From contig NZ_JAHYSG010000051.1 of NCBI RefSeq assembly GCF_022095675.1, positions 20,828-84,827 of the forward strand: DNA of 64,000 bases. The letters are read 5' to 3'. This DNA comes from Dactylosporangium sp. AC04546. Lineage in GTDB: Bacteria > Actinomycetota > Actinomycetes > Mycobacteriales > Micromonosporaceae. The translations under genes were made by a program, and so were the position numbers. Below the pieces are notes generated by a model. It was not told the origin of the DNA. It saw only the letters and a list, made by a program, of their open reading frames with translations, and did no database searches. Below are positions 1 through 8,074 of the stretch, piece by piece. How positions within the stretch are numbered: position 1 is the first letter of the stretch; each line of letters begins with the position of its first letter.

Positions 1-580
1 TGGTGGTGGTCCGGTATTGGATGCTCGCTACCACGAAGCCGGCCTCCGCGACGTACGTGCGCTGGTCAAGCGCGGCCTCCTTGCTCGCATTGGCGAAGCC
101 GCCGCCTGGCAGGTAGACGACGGCCGGCTGCGCACCCTCGGCGGCCGGCACCAACACGTCCATCTTCAGATCGACCTTGGTCCCCGCGGTGGTGGGCGAC
201 GCGTACGTGATGTCGGCATGGCGATCCACCTTCGCCTTTCCGCAGGCGATCTGCGGGCCGTCCGCCGTGAGCACCGTGCTGGTGCTGGTGTCGCCCGGCG
301 CCACCGAGGCGGCGACGGCGATGTCGGCGCCACTCGGCCTGGCCGCACCGCCCGCCGCGGCAGACCGGCCCGGTTCAGCAGCACCGGCCGGAGCCGAATC
401 GCCCGGCAGGGCCGCACCGCCGGACGCGGAGCCGCCACCGGCCCGGACCGGGATGCCGGCATCGGCCGGGCATGCCGTGGTTGCGGCGCTCGCCGTCGCC
501 GCCGGTTCGGCGCCGTTCGAGCATGCCGCCGGGCCGAGGCCCGCAGTCAGCACGGCCAACACCGCGATGGTTTTCCTCAT
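1..580 (-). CDS. Secreted alpha/beta-hydrolase (esterase-like), C-terminus beyond window edge
   Basis: Reading the minus strand from an ATG at 578-580 gives an open frame to the window edge. The product begins MRKTIAVLAVLTAG, a signal peptide, followed by AACSNG, which could be a weak lipobox. A long low-complexity Ala/Gly/Pro/Ser linker covers roughly residues 25-95. The folded part starts near residue 100 and contains VVYLPGGGF followed by FVVASIQYR, the usual HGGGF-type oxyanion strand and following strand of alpha/beta-hydrolases (BD-FAE/esterase group). The nucleophile and His lie beyond the window, so substrate and activity cannot be judged. It is divergent from the transposase-TetR fusion gene, whose TetR half is its likely regulator (inference). 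Confidence 0.72.
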   Translation of the reverse strand, partial: MRKTIAVLAVLTAGLGPAACSNGAEPAATASAATTACPADAGIPVRAGGGSASGGAALPGDSAPAGAAEPGRSAAAGGAARPSGADIAVAASVAPGDTSTSTVLTADGPQIACGKAKVDRHADITYASPTTAGTKVDLKMDVLVPAAEGAQPAVVYLPGGGFANASKEAALDQRTYVAEAGFVVASIQYRTTT

Positions 581-589
581 AGCGCTCCC

Positions 590-610
590 TATGGAATCGG
601 TTACTCCATA
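590..610. promoter_or_regulatory. Inverted repeat TATGGA-n9-TCCATA upstream of the hydrolase gene
   Basis: Two perfect 6-bp arms separated by 9 nt lie ten bases upstream of the minus-strand hydrolase ATG. Size and position suit a TetR-type operator for the divergently transcribed regulator. No binding data; inference from symmetry and place. Confidence 0.4.
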
Positions 611-685
611 ACGTCGGCCGAGCGCCTCGGAGGCGGCTTGGATCCTAAGATCTGCTCCGGTGTGGAAAACACCGCACAGGAAGAA

Positions 686-714
686 GCGCGGTTAAAGACG
701 TGCCAAAACCGCGC
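686..714. promoter_or_regulatory. Inverted repeat GCGCGGTT-n13-AACCGCGC upstream of the fusion gene
   Basis: Two perfect 8-bp arms lie 14 nt before the probable GTG start at 728. It could be an operator for autoregulation or a 5' leader hairpin; the sequence does not separate these. Confidence 0.35.
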
Positions 715-727
715 TTATGATCGTCCT

Positions 728-2275
728 GTGGGAACATTCGACGGCCGGTTTGCCCGCGCAGAAGCCCGCCAGCATGCCGAGGCCTACCTCGCGGCCTTGA
801 TGGGATCGAGCGACCTCTCGCCCGACGGCACGCACCGACTGCTCAATACAGCCCGCTGGGACGTCGACGGCGTGCGCGACGACCTGCGCTCGTTGGTGCT
901 TGCCCACCTCGGTCACCCATCCGGCGTGCTGATGGCCGGCGAGGCCGCATTTGTCCGCAAGGGCGACCGCTCGGCCGGCGTGCATCGCCGGTTCCTGCCA
1001 AGCACCGGGCAGCTGGAGAACTGCCAGGTCGGGGTGTTCCTGGCGTACCGGGGACGGAAGGGGGCGGCGCTGATCGACCGTGAGCTGTTCCTACCGCCCG
1101 AGTGGTCGGCCGACACGGCTAGGCGCGGTTCGGCCGGGATCCCCGACGGCGTACCTTCGACGCCGACCGATGCGCTGGTCACCGCGATGATCCGCCGAGC
1201 GGTCGAGGCGGGTGTACCAGCCAGTTGGGTCACCTGCGCGGAGCCGCACCCCCTGGATCCGCAGCTGTGCGCCCTGCTTGAGCGGCATCGGGTTGGATAC
1301 GTTCTACCGGTGCCCGCGGACTCCGTCGGCGCTGCGCTGCTCACCGACGCGCCCTCGGGATCGCCGGACGGCTGGACCGTGACGCGCTTGCCGCCCCCGG
1401 GCGGCGGCGCGCAGCGCTGGATCCTGGTTCACGGGACGTCGTCCTACGTCTGCGGCGGGCCTGCCCACACGTCGGTCGCGACGCTGGTCCGCGTGGCGGC
1501 GGCTGCGGGTACCGTGGCCGAATGTGTGGCCGAAGGACTCGGCCCCTACCAGGTGCGCCGCTACCAAGCCTGGTACCGGCACATGACGCTGGCCATGCTG
1601 GCGTATGCGCACCGGGTCTGCGCCGCCGTACCACCGACCCCGCACGCCCGGCGCACCCGCCGCGATCCGGCCGAGAAACGCCGCCGCATCCTGGCCGCAG
1701 CCCGCGAGGTCCTGCGCGAGCGGGGACTGCGGGCCACGATGGATGACGTCGCCACCCGAGCCGGGGTCGGCATCGGCACGGTGTATCGCGCTTTCCCCGA
1801 CAAGGACGCCCTCATCGAGGCAGTGTTCGGCGACATCGTCGACGGCGCCGAGAAACTGGCGCGCGACGCCGCCGCCGAGTCCGACGCCTGGACGGCGCTG
1901 ACCACATCGCTGGAGCAGGTCTGCGAGGCGCAAGCCTTCGACCGCGGACTGCGAGAGGTCATGCTCGGCCACAACCGCGGCCCGCGCCACCAAGCCGAAG
2001 TCGGCCGCCGGATCAAACCGCTCGTCGACGAGCTGATCACCCGCGCACAGCAGCAGGGCGACCTGCGCCAAGACATCATCGGCTTCGACCTGCCGATGAT
2101 TCAGCTGATGGTCGCCGCCGTCACTGACCACACCGGCCGGCCCGACCTGTGGCGCCGCTACCTCCACCTCCTGCTGGACGGCATGCGCGCCAGGCCCGGC
2201 GCAGCCCGGCCGCTGCCCGCCCCGCCGGGCGGCGTACGCCCGGCGTTCGCTGGCCGGAGCTTCCCCTTCTCATGA
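728..2275 (+). CDS. Dead IS701/IS4-like transposase domain fused to a TetR-family regulator
   Basis: The frame is open far upstream, but that part is antisense to the hydrolase gene, so the GTG at 728 (VGTFDGRFARAEAR) is the probable start, giving 515 aa. Residues about 1-300 follow the IS701-type transposase: RLLNTARWDVDGVRDDLR, ENCQVGVFLAYRGRKGAALI, DRELFLPPEW, RRGSAGIP, and YQAWYRHMTLAMLAYAH. The catalytic acidic residues are gone: the usual DETG is GEAA, the TGDE/TADA strand reads TCAE, and the KNEVGLDHY segment is shortened to AEGLGPY. Without any stop or shift the protein continues into a normal TetR helix-turn-helix (AEKRRRILAAAREVL, MDDVATRAGVGIGTVYRAFPDKDAL) and a TetR C-terminal ligand domain. 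It looks like a domesticated transposase acting as the N-terminal module of a repressor. Divergence from the hydrolase gene suggests local control. Confidence 0.7.
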   Translation: MGTFDGRFARAEARQHAEAYLAALMGSSDLSPDGTHRLLNTARWDVDGVRDDLRSLVLAHLGHPSGVLMAGEAAFVRKGDRSAGVHRRFLPSTGQLENCQVGVFLAYRGRKGAALIDRELFLPPEWSADTARRGSAGIPDGVPSTPTDALVTAMIRRAVEAGVPASWVTCAEPHPLDPQLCALLERHRVGYVLPVPADSVGAALLTDAPSGSPDGWTVTRLPPPGGGAQRWILVHGTSSYVCGGPAHTSVATLVRVAAAAGTVAECVAEGLGPYQVRRYQAWYRHMTLAMLAYAHRVCAAVPPTPHARRTRRDPAEKRRRILAAAREVLRERGLRATMDDVATRAGVGIGTVYRAFPDKDALIEAVFGDIVDGAEKLARDAAAESDAWTALTTSLEQVCEAQAFDRGLREVMLGHNRGPRHQAEVGRRIKPLVDELITRAQQQGDLRQDIIGFDLPMIQLMVAAVTDHTGRPDLWRRYLHLLLDGMRARPGAARPLPAPPGGVRPAFAGRSFPFS

Positions 2276-2473
2276 TCGACATGCCGCGAATGGAGCGTTG
2301 CGCCAGAGCTCCGGATCAAGATCGTTTTTTATCCCGCCCTGGTCGACGCCAAAGCCACGGATCGTCTCGCCGGAGTACCTGGGCAGCGCTAATGTCGGCC
2401 CTGGTCGCGGCCACGTCAATCCCAAGACCAGACTCTTCCATCGGTCGAATTTCCAGCACGCGTCAGATCGCCG

Positions 2474-3430
2474 TCACGAAGCTGGGGCGACAGGAGGTGC
2501 CACTTGTGCGCCCGTCCTCGACCACGTGAACGGCGACTCCGCGACCGCCTTGTGCACCGCCTTCACGACGACAGACACCTCGGGCACGTTCTCGTCGCCC
2601 GCACGGACAGCCAGGATGCTGTACCGGCGTGTGTGCATGCCCTCGATCGGCAACCTGGTGATCCTTCCTGCCGACGCGGCCGGCGTGAGCTCGGGCGCCA
2701 GGGTGATGCCCCAGCCGGCGCCAACCAGCCCGAGCGCGGTCGCGACGTCGTGCACTGAGGCGTTCACGTGCGGACGGAATCCCGCCTCCGCACAGAGCCC
2801 GATCGACAACGGACCGAGGGAGTTGTTCTGGCACATGACCCACCCCTCGGTCTCGAGTTCGTTCGGGGAACACCGGTCCCGGCCGGCAAGCCGGTGGCCG
2901 GCCGGCGTGCACAACAGCAACGGGTCGGTGCCGAGGACCCACTCCCGGAGCCCGGGAACTGGCGGCGGGGTCGTGCGGGCGAACCGAGACACGATCGCCA
3001 CATCCAACCGGCCCTGACGCAGGTCGTCGGCGCACTCGGTTTCGGTGACCGCCGCCAAGGTCAGCTCCAATCGCGGGTACCGGTGGCGGACCTGCGTGAG
3101 GGCGGTACTCATGATCGCCGGTCCCTCCCGGAAGGCGATCCCGATCGTGAGCGAACCGGCGACTTCGCCGGTTGCCTGCCGCAGCACCGCCTCCGCCGCG
3201 CGGAGTTCCACGAGGATTCGTTCGGTGTGATCGAGCAACCTACGTCCGAGCGGTGTCACCGTGACCGTCTTGCCGCCCCTGATGAGCAGCGTCGCGCCCG
3301 CCGAGCGCTCAAGTGCGGACATCTGCTGCGAGATCGCGGAACGGGTGTAGCCCAGTTCGCGCGCCGCCGCGGCGATGGAGCCGTGCGCGGCGATCGCGCG
3401 CAGCACGATCAGCTTCTTTGTATCCAGCAT
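2474..3430 (-). CDS. LysR-family transcriptional regulator
   Basis: 318 aa, the usual length for the family. The N-terminal winged helix-turn-helix is clear: LDTKKLIVLRAIAAHGSIAAAARELGYTRSAISQQMSALE. The rest is the two-lobed effector-binding domain (LysR_substrate). It is divergent from the Liv-type operon starting at 3516 with only 85 nt between starts, the classic arrangement for a LysR activator of an adjacent catabolic operon. The co-inducer is probably a substrate or intermediate of that operon (inference). Two identical GTTAAC-centred sites lie between the two starts. Confidence 0.9.
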   Translation of the reverse strand: MLDTKKLIVLRAIAAHGSIAAAARELGYTRSAISQQMSALERSAGATLLIRGGKTVTVTPLGRRLLDHTERILVELRAAEAVLRQATGEVAGSLTIGIAFREGPAIMSTALTQVRHRYPRLELTLAAVTETECADDLRQGRLDVAIVSRFARTTPPPVPGLREWVLGTDPLLLCTPAGHRLAGRDRCSPNELETEGWVMCQNNSLGPLSIGLCAEAGFRPHVNASVHDVATALGLVGAGWGITLAPELTPAASAGRITRLPIEGMHTRRYSILAVRAGDENVPEVSVVVKAVHKAVAESPFTWSRTGAQVAPPVAPAS

Positions 3431-3440
3431 GCGTCAATCC

Positions 3441-3471
3441 CGTTAACGGCGGGTGCTCCCAAGCGTTAACG
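3441..3471. promoter_or_regulatory. Paired CGTTAACG sites in the LysR divergent promoter
   Basis: The perfect palindrome CGTTAACG occurs at 3441-3448 and again at 3464-3471, start to start 23 nt (about two helical turns). This is the layout expected for recognition and activation sites of a LysR tetramer. The role is inferred. Confidence 0.5.
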
Positions 3472-3515
3472 TAGCCTACTAGCGACGCAGATCACAGCCG
3501 CGTTCCAATTGCCGT

Positions 3516-4625
3516 ATGGCGACATCGCTCCGCGAAATCCAGCGGATTCCGACCTCGGGCGCCCGAGCCGTGAACTCCTTCACGGTCGGCGGCGTAGACC
3601 TCCTGGCGATCCCCCAACTGGCCTACGACGTGCCGGGCGGAGCCATCGGCATGAATGCCGGGGACAGCGCGACCACCCTCATGCTGCTGCGCCGCCGCGG
3701 CGATGAGTACGTCCCGTACGCGGAGCTACCGGGGCCTGGCGGCGAGGATGCTGAGATCTTCCGCATCGCAGACCGAACCTTCCTCGCGGTCGCCTGCATC
3801 CGGACCGGCTCTGGACCGTACCGGTTCGACACCGAGTCCCTCATCTACGAGTGGTCGGAGGGAGGGTTTCGGCTGTTCCAGAAGATCTCGACCGTGGCGG
3901 CGAAGCAGTTCAAGTACTGGCAGGCCGGCGACCGCCACTTCCTCGGCCTCGCCCAAGGCCTCGAACTCCCCGACATTGGTGTCGACAACCGCGACTCGAT
4001 GATCTTCGAGTGGGATGGGACGTCGTTCGTCGAGTTCCAGCGCATCCCGTCGCGCTGGGCGTACAACTGGCACCCGTTCGAGGCCGGCGGCGACTTCTTC
4101 GTGGCCCACGCGGACCACGCCGGGCCCAGCACCCTGTACCGATGGACCTCGCACAGGTACGTGCCGCACCAGGAGCTCCTGCCCGAGGGCGGGCGCGCCT
4201 TCGCCGACTTCGTACGGGACGGCGTCCACTACCTCGTGGCCGTCAGCATCGCCAATCAGCCCGTCGTGATGGCCTTTGGCGGTGGACGTTTCGCTCCTGT
4301 CGGCACGTTGACCGGTCCGGGGGCGCGCGAGGTCAAGGTAGTCGAGGTTGACGGACAGGGTTACCTGATCCGGATCAACTTCATCACGGGAACGCCGATC
4401 GTCCCCCGGCCGTCCCTCATGTCACAGATCTACACGATCGGCCGCGGCGGGAGGTTCGAGGTCGTTGCTGAGTTCCCCACCAGCGGAGGCACGGACGCCG
4501 ACGTCATCGCGATCGAAGGCGGCAGCGTCCGGTTCGCCGTGTCGAACGGGTTGTCGGGCGACGTGCGGTTCGCGACTGAGTCTGTGATCTACGAGTTCCG
4601 ACCCAATGCCCGGGAGACGATGTGA
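3516..4625 (+). CDS. EAR/EPTP-like beta-propeller protein
   Basis: 369 aa with no signal peptide. About seven repeats of roughly 45-50 residues carry the EAR/EPTP pattern: an aromatic or hydrophobic strand such as FQKISTVAAKQFKYW or FVEFQRIPSRWAYNWHPF, then a Gly/Asp turn and a strand of the type HFLGLAQ, DFFVAHAD or HYLVAVSI. This predicts a beta-propeller, known as a protein- or ligand-binding scaffold rather than an enzyme. It is the first gene of the operon and its stop overlaps the next start (GTGA). Function in an import/catabolism operon is unknown; a sensor or scaffold is only a guess. Confidence 0.6.
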   Translation: MATSLREIQRIPTSGARAVNSFTVGGVDLLAIPQLAYDVPGGAIGMNAGDSATTLMLLRRRGDEYVPYAELPGPGGEDAEIFRIADRTFLAVACIRTGSGPYRFDTESLIYEWSEGGFRLFQKISTVAAKQFKYWQAGDRHFLGLAQGLELPDIGVDNRDSMIFEWDGTSFVEFQRIPSRWAYNWHPFEAGGDFFVAHADHAGPSTLYRWTSHRYVPHQELLPEGGRAFADFVRDGVHYLVAVSIANQPVVMAFGGGRFAPVGTLTGPGAREVKVVEVDGQGYLIRINFITGTPIVPRPSLMSQIYTIGRGGRFEVVAEFPTSGGTDADVIAIEGGSVRFAVSNGLSGDVRFATESVIYEFRPNARETM

Positions 4626-5839
4626 GGACCGACCCGGTGCCGAGCCCGGAGCTGATCGGGCTCTACGAGACCTACACCGCCTCCGCCGAGAGCATCGGCG
4701 CCCGCTTGGCCTCTCTGGCTGAGGCTGCGAATGCCGAGCGTCCGCTCATCGTCGTGACCCACGGGGACATCGCACTGTACGCCGGCGGCGGCGCCCCGCC
4801 CGTCATCGAAGGCTTCCGCCTCCAGACGCGCGGCTTCAAGGAACTCGCGGCGATCTCTCACCTCGGTCCCGCGGTCGCCACGGTGGCGCGGATGAAGGCG
4901 CTGGCGCCGGAAGGATCGTGGCGGTCAGAGGCCGCACGCCTGATCGAGGCTTCGCGTGCCGCGCGCGAGGCGAACTCACGCGAGTTGTGGGCCGACCGGA
5001 TCGCCTTGACGGCCTTCTCCGGGCGCGAGGACAGCATCGCCCGCATGGTCGACTACACATGCCGCCGGGCAGAGGAGTTCCTGCGGCAGGCGCTGCGGGA
5101 CGAGAACTACCTGGATGCGGCCGTGGTACGTCGCGACTATCTGGCCGGCCCGGCTGAACTCCTGCCGGTCCCGGTCAACCGGGTCATGGTGGCGACGTTC
5201 TTCCTGTCGGGACTCGACCTGGCCCACCGGCTCATCCGGTGGTTCGACGCGCAAGACCTCGCGTGGGAGAGCGCGATGGTGCTCGTGGCCGGGCAGCAGG
5301 GCCGCCCAACGGCAGGCGTTACGGTGGAAAGCAACAGCGTCGCCAAGGTAATCCGCACGGTCTCTCGTGGACGCCTGCCTCGGCGCAACCTGCTGATCGC
5401 GCCGCACGCACCGGTCTTCCCGCTGTACAACGGAACGGACGTGAAGGAGGCGGCCGCACTCGAGCCCGTCTACCGACGCCTCTGGTCCGCAGTCATGGCC
5501 ACCGCCGATCTCGGCGAGGACATGTTTGCCGGCTACCCGCGGTTCGACCCGGACCTGGCCTCCGCGTTGCGGCCCGCCGACGGGCCATCGTCGGCCGTCG
5601 CGGAAATGCCTCCCATCGGGGCGCCAGACGACTGGCTCGCCCTCACCACCCGACTTCGAGTGGTGCTTGAAGACCCCCGGCAGTTGCTTTCGGGCGCTGT
5701 GACGGACTACGCGAGCCAACAGCTCGTCGACAACAAGAACGACCCCCGCCGGGTCGTCGTCCCCGGCCTCGACGGCGAGCCCTATCCCGAGCTCACCTCT
5801 GCGACCAGGACAGGGAACGTCGCCACGAGCGCCCCCTGA
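4622..5839 (+). CDS. Conserved protein of unknown function in the Liv-type operon
   Basis: 405 aa, GTG start overlapping the upstream stop by 4 nt, so translationally coupled. I do not recognise the family. It is soluble, without signal peptide or membrane segments, mixed alpha/beta, with THGDIALYAGGGAPP near residue 45, a helical middle (ARLIEASRAAREANSRELWADRIAL) and a strand-rich second half (VVAGQQGRPTAGVTVESNSVAKVI). No catalytic signature stands out. Coupling with the propeller gene and the transporter suggests a shared substrate. Confidence 0.6.
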   Translation: MRTDPVPSPELIGLYETYTASAESIGARLASLAEAANAERPLIVVTHGDIALYAGGGAPPVIEGFRLQTRGFKELAAISHLGPAVATVARMKALAPEGSWRSEAARLIEASRAAREANSRELWADRIALTAFSGREDSIARMVDYTCRRAEEFLRQALRDENYLDAAVVRRDYLAGPAELLPVPVNRVMVATFFLSGLDLAHRLIRWFDAQDLAWESAMVLVAGQQGRPTAGVTVESNSVAKVIRTVSRGRLPRRNLLIAPHAPVFPLYNGTDVKEAAALEPVYRRLWSAVMATADLGEDMFAGYPRFDPDLASALRPADGPSSAVAEMPPIGAPDDWLALTTRLRVVLEDPRQLLSGAVTDYASQQLVDNKNDPRRVVVPGLDGEPYPELTSATRTGNVATSAP

Positions 5840-5909
5840 CCATCTGCCCATCCGCGCTCAGGCGCCGCCCATGAACACACGCCGGCCGTGGACCACGAGG
5901 AGTCAAAAA

Positions 5910-7148
5910 ATGCTGCATAGTCACCACTTCACTCGCCTTCGCCGCGTTTCTGCGGTGGCCGCGGTGGCTTCCCTGATGGCACTCACCGCAGCCTGCGGAA
6001 TCACGGGCGGCGACAACAAGAGCTCGAACTCCGATGATCCCATCGTCATCGGCATGTCGCTGCCGCTGACTGGTCCGGTTGCCGACCGCGCCAAGCCCGG
6101 CATGGAGGGATACCAGTACTGGGTCGACGAACTGAACGAGAAGGGTGGCCTGCTCGGCCGCAAGGTCGAGCTGAAGGTCCTGGACGACGGATTCGACCAG
6201 CAGACCGCAGTCTCCGACTACAACCGCCTCATCTCGCAGGACAAGGTGGACCTCCTGCTTGGCACGTTCTCCTCCGACCTCAACGTCGCCGTTGCCCCCA
6301 TCGCAGAGCGCTTCGGGTACGTGTACGTCGAACCCTCAGGCGGTGCGGACGAGATCTTCGAGCGCGGCTTCAAGTACCTGTTCTTCGCACAGCCTGCCAC
6401 GACCCAGAAGCTGCCGGACCGCTTCGTTGACCTGATCGAGTCGATGCCCGCGGCCGAGCGGCCCAAGACGCTCGCGCTGATCCAGATCGACGACCCCAAC
6501 ACCACACAGGCGGCAGGGCTGTTCAAGGAACAGCTCGGCGCACTCGGTGTGCGGACGGTCTACGACGAGACCTACGCCCCCGACACGTCGAACTTCGACT
6601 CGATCGCAAGCTCGATCAAGCAAAGGAACCCGGACCTCGTGATCAACGGCGCGATCGCCGTGGACGGCATGTCCCTGATCCAGTCGATGCAGAAGGTCGG
6701 ATTCTCACCCAAGATGCTCTACCAGATGAACGCGCCGACTGACCCGACGTACGTGAAAACAGTTGGTACGGCGAACACCGACGGAATCTTCACCTATCTC
6801 GGGTGGAGCCCCGAGGCGACGTACCCGACCAACGCCGGCTTCGTGTCCGGGTACACCAAGAAGTACGGCAACGCCCCCAGCGAGGACGCCGCCAACTCGT
6901 ACACGGCCGGACAGGTGCTGGCGACCGCGGTCAAGGCTGTGGGCAGTCTCGACCAGGTCAAGATCCGCGACTGGCTCCATACGAACTCGGTCGACACGAT
7001 TGTCGGCACCCTCAAGTGGGACGAGAGCGGACGCCCGCAGGGCGACATGCTCCTCGGTCAGTTCCAGAAGGGCAGCATCGAAATCGTCGCGCCGAAGGAT
7101 GCGGCAACCACCGAGACGGTGATCAACCCGAAGCCCACCTGGCAGTAA
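5910..7148 (+). CDS. Branched-chain-amino-acid/amide-type ABC transporter substrate-binding lipoprotein
   Basis: An ATG at 5871 is in frame, but the ATG at 5910 has a better ribosome site (GAGGAG eight bases before) and starts directly on the signal peptide MLHSHHFTRLRRVSAVAAVASL. The lipobox is LTAAC, so a lipoprotein is expected. The mature part is a Peripla_BP_6 (LivJ/LivK) fold: IVIGMSLPLTGPVADRA, YWVDELNEKGGLLGRKVEL, then VDLLLGTFSSDLNVAVAPIAE and the second lobe. These proteins feed LivHMGF importers. Binding specificity in the family ranges from amino acids to amides, urea and aromatic acids. With an aldolase and a lactonase-like enzyme downstream, an organic acid is plausible (inference). 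Confidence 0.9.
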   Translation: MLHSHHFTRLRRVSAVAAVASLMALTAACGITGGDNKSSNSDDPIVIGMSLPLTGPVADRAKPGMEGYQYWVDELNEKGGLLGRKVELKVLDDGFDQQTAVSDYNRLISQDKVDLLLGTFSSDLNVAVAPIAERFGYVYVEPSGGADEIFERGFKYLFFAQPATTQKLPDRFVDLIESMPAAERPKTLALIQIDDPNTTQAAGLFKEQLGALGVRTVYDETYAPDTSNFDSIASSIKQRNPDLVINGAIAVDGMSLIQSMQKVGFSPKMLYQMNAPTDPTYVKTVGTANTDGIFTYLGWSPEATYPTNAGFVSGYTKKYGNAPSEDAANSYTAGQVLATAVKAVGSLDQVKIRDWLHTNSVDTIVGTLKWDESGRPQGDMLLGQFQKGSIEIVAPKDAATTETVINPKPTWQ

Positions 7149-7189
7149 CCACTGCCGGCCGCCCGACCGTTCAGCCACCGGAGAGAGCC

Positions 7190-8074
7190 GTGACGCACCT
7201 GATCCAAACGCTCGTCCTGGGCCTCCTCGTGGGAGGTGTCTACGCCCTGATGTCGTCAGGCTTCACCCTGGTGTTCGGCGTCATGAGGATCATCAACCTC
7301 GCCCACGCCGCGATGATCGTCCTCGCCGCGTTCCTCACCTGGTGGGTCTGGGATCGGACGGGCATCGACCCGCTGCTGCTGGGAGTCCTGGCGACGCCGA
7401 TCATGTACGGCGTCGGATGGGTGTTCTACCGGGCGGTCATCGCGCGGGTCCACCGAATTGATCATGAGCTGGCGATGGTGGCCTCATTCGGGGCTGCCAT
7501 CGCCGCGGGCGGAGTGATAGCCCTCATCTGGGGGACTGACCTCCACCTGGCCACCCCCGACTACTTCAACAAGTCCTTCACCGTGGGATCCGTCGTCGTG
7601 CCGCGGGCACAGTTGTACGCCTGCCTGGGCGCGATCGCGCTTCTCGTCGCGCTGTACGTGCTGCTGAGAAGCACCTATGTCGGTCGGGCCATCCGTGCGT
7701 GCTCCGTCAATCGGGACAGCGCGGCCCTCGTGGGAATCAACATCGAGCGGACGATGGCTCAGATGTTCGCGATCGGTGCCGCGACCACCGGATTCGGCGG
7801 CGGCGCGTTGTCGGTCATATACCAGTTCTTCCCCGAGTCCCACTTCGTCTGGATCGGTCGAATCCTCTGCGTTGTCATTCTGGGTGGGCTCGGCAGCCTC
7901 TTCGGCGCCGGTCTCGGTGCGGCGATCCTAGGGGTGGGCGAAGCACTGACTGCTTCTTACGTCGACACACAATGGGCCACCACTGTGCCGTACATCCTGA
8001 TCATCGCAATTCTCCTCGTACGTCCGCGGGGCCTCCTGGGCAGCAGGCACCGCGCAGACGGGGGACACGCGTGA
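7190..8074 (+). CDS. livH: Branched-chain-type ABC transporter permease (LivH family)
   Basis: GTG start preceded by GGAGAGAG; the frame is open further upstream only as an antisense-like shadow of the binding-protein gene. 294 aa with about eight hydrophobic helices. LivH hallmarks are present: GVYALMSSGFTLVFGVMRIINLAHA, and VVILGGLGSLFGAGLGAAILG near the C-terminus (the EAA-like loop region). It forms the inner-membrane channel together with the LivM part of the next gene. Its stop overlaps the next GTG start. Confidence 0.9.
   Translation: MTHLIQTLVLGLLVGGVYALMSSGFTLVFGVMRIINLAHAAMIVLAAFLTWWVWDRTGIDPLLLGVLATPIMYGVGWVFYRAVIARVHRIDHELAMVASFGAAIAAGGVIALIWGTDLHLATPDYFNKSFTVGSVVVPRAQLYACLGAIALLVALYVLLRSTYVGRAIRACSVNRDSAALVGINIERTMAQMFAIGAATTGFGGGALSVIYQFFPESHFVWIGRILCVVILGGLGSLFGAGLGAAILGVGEALTASYVDTQWATTVPYILIIAILLVRPRGLLGSRHRADGGHA

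Noticed and set aside
17..727. Upstream extension of the transposase-TetR frame to an ATG at 17
   Set aside because: It is antisense to the signal-peptide hydrolase gene, has Arg/Gly-rich shadow composition and no ribosome site; the transposase homology begins only after the GTG at 728.
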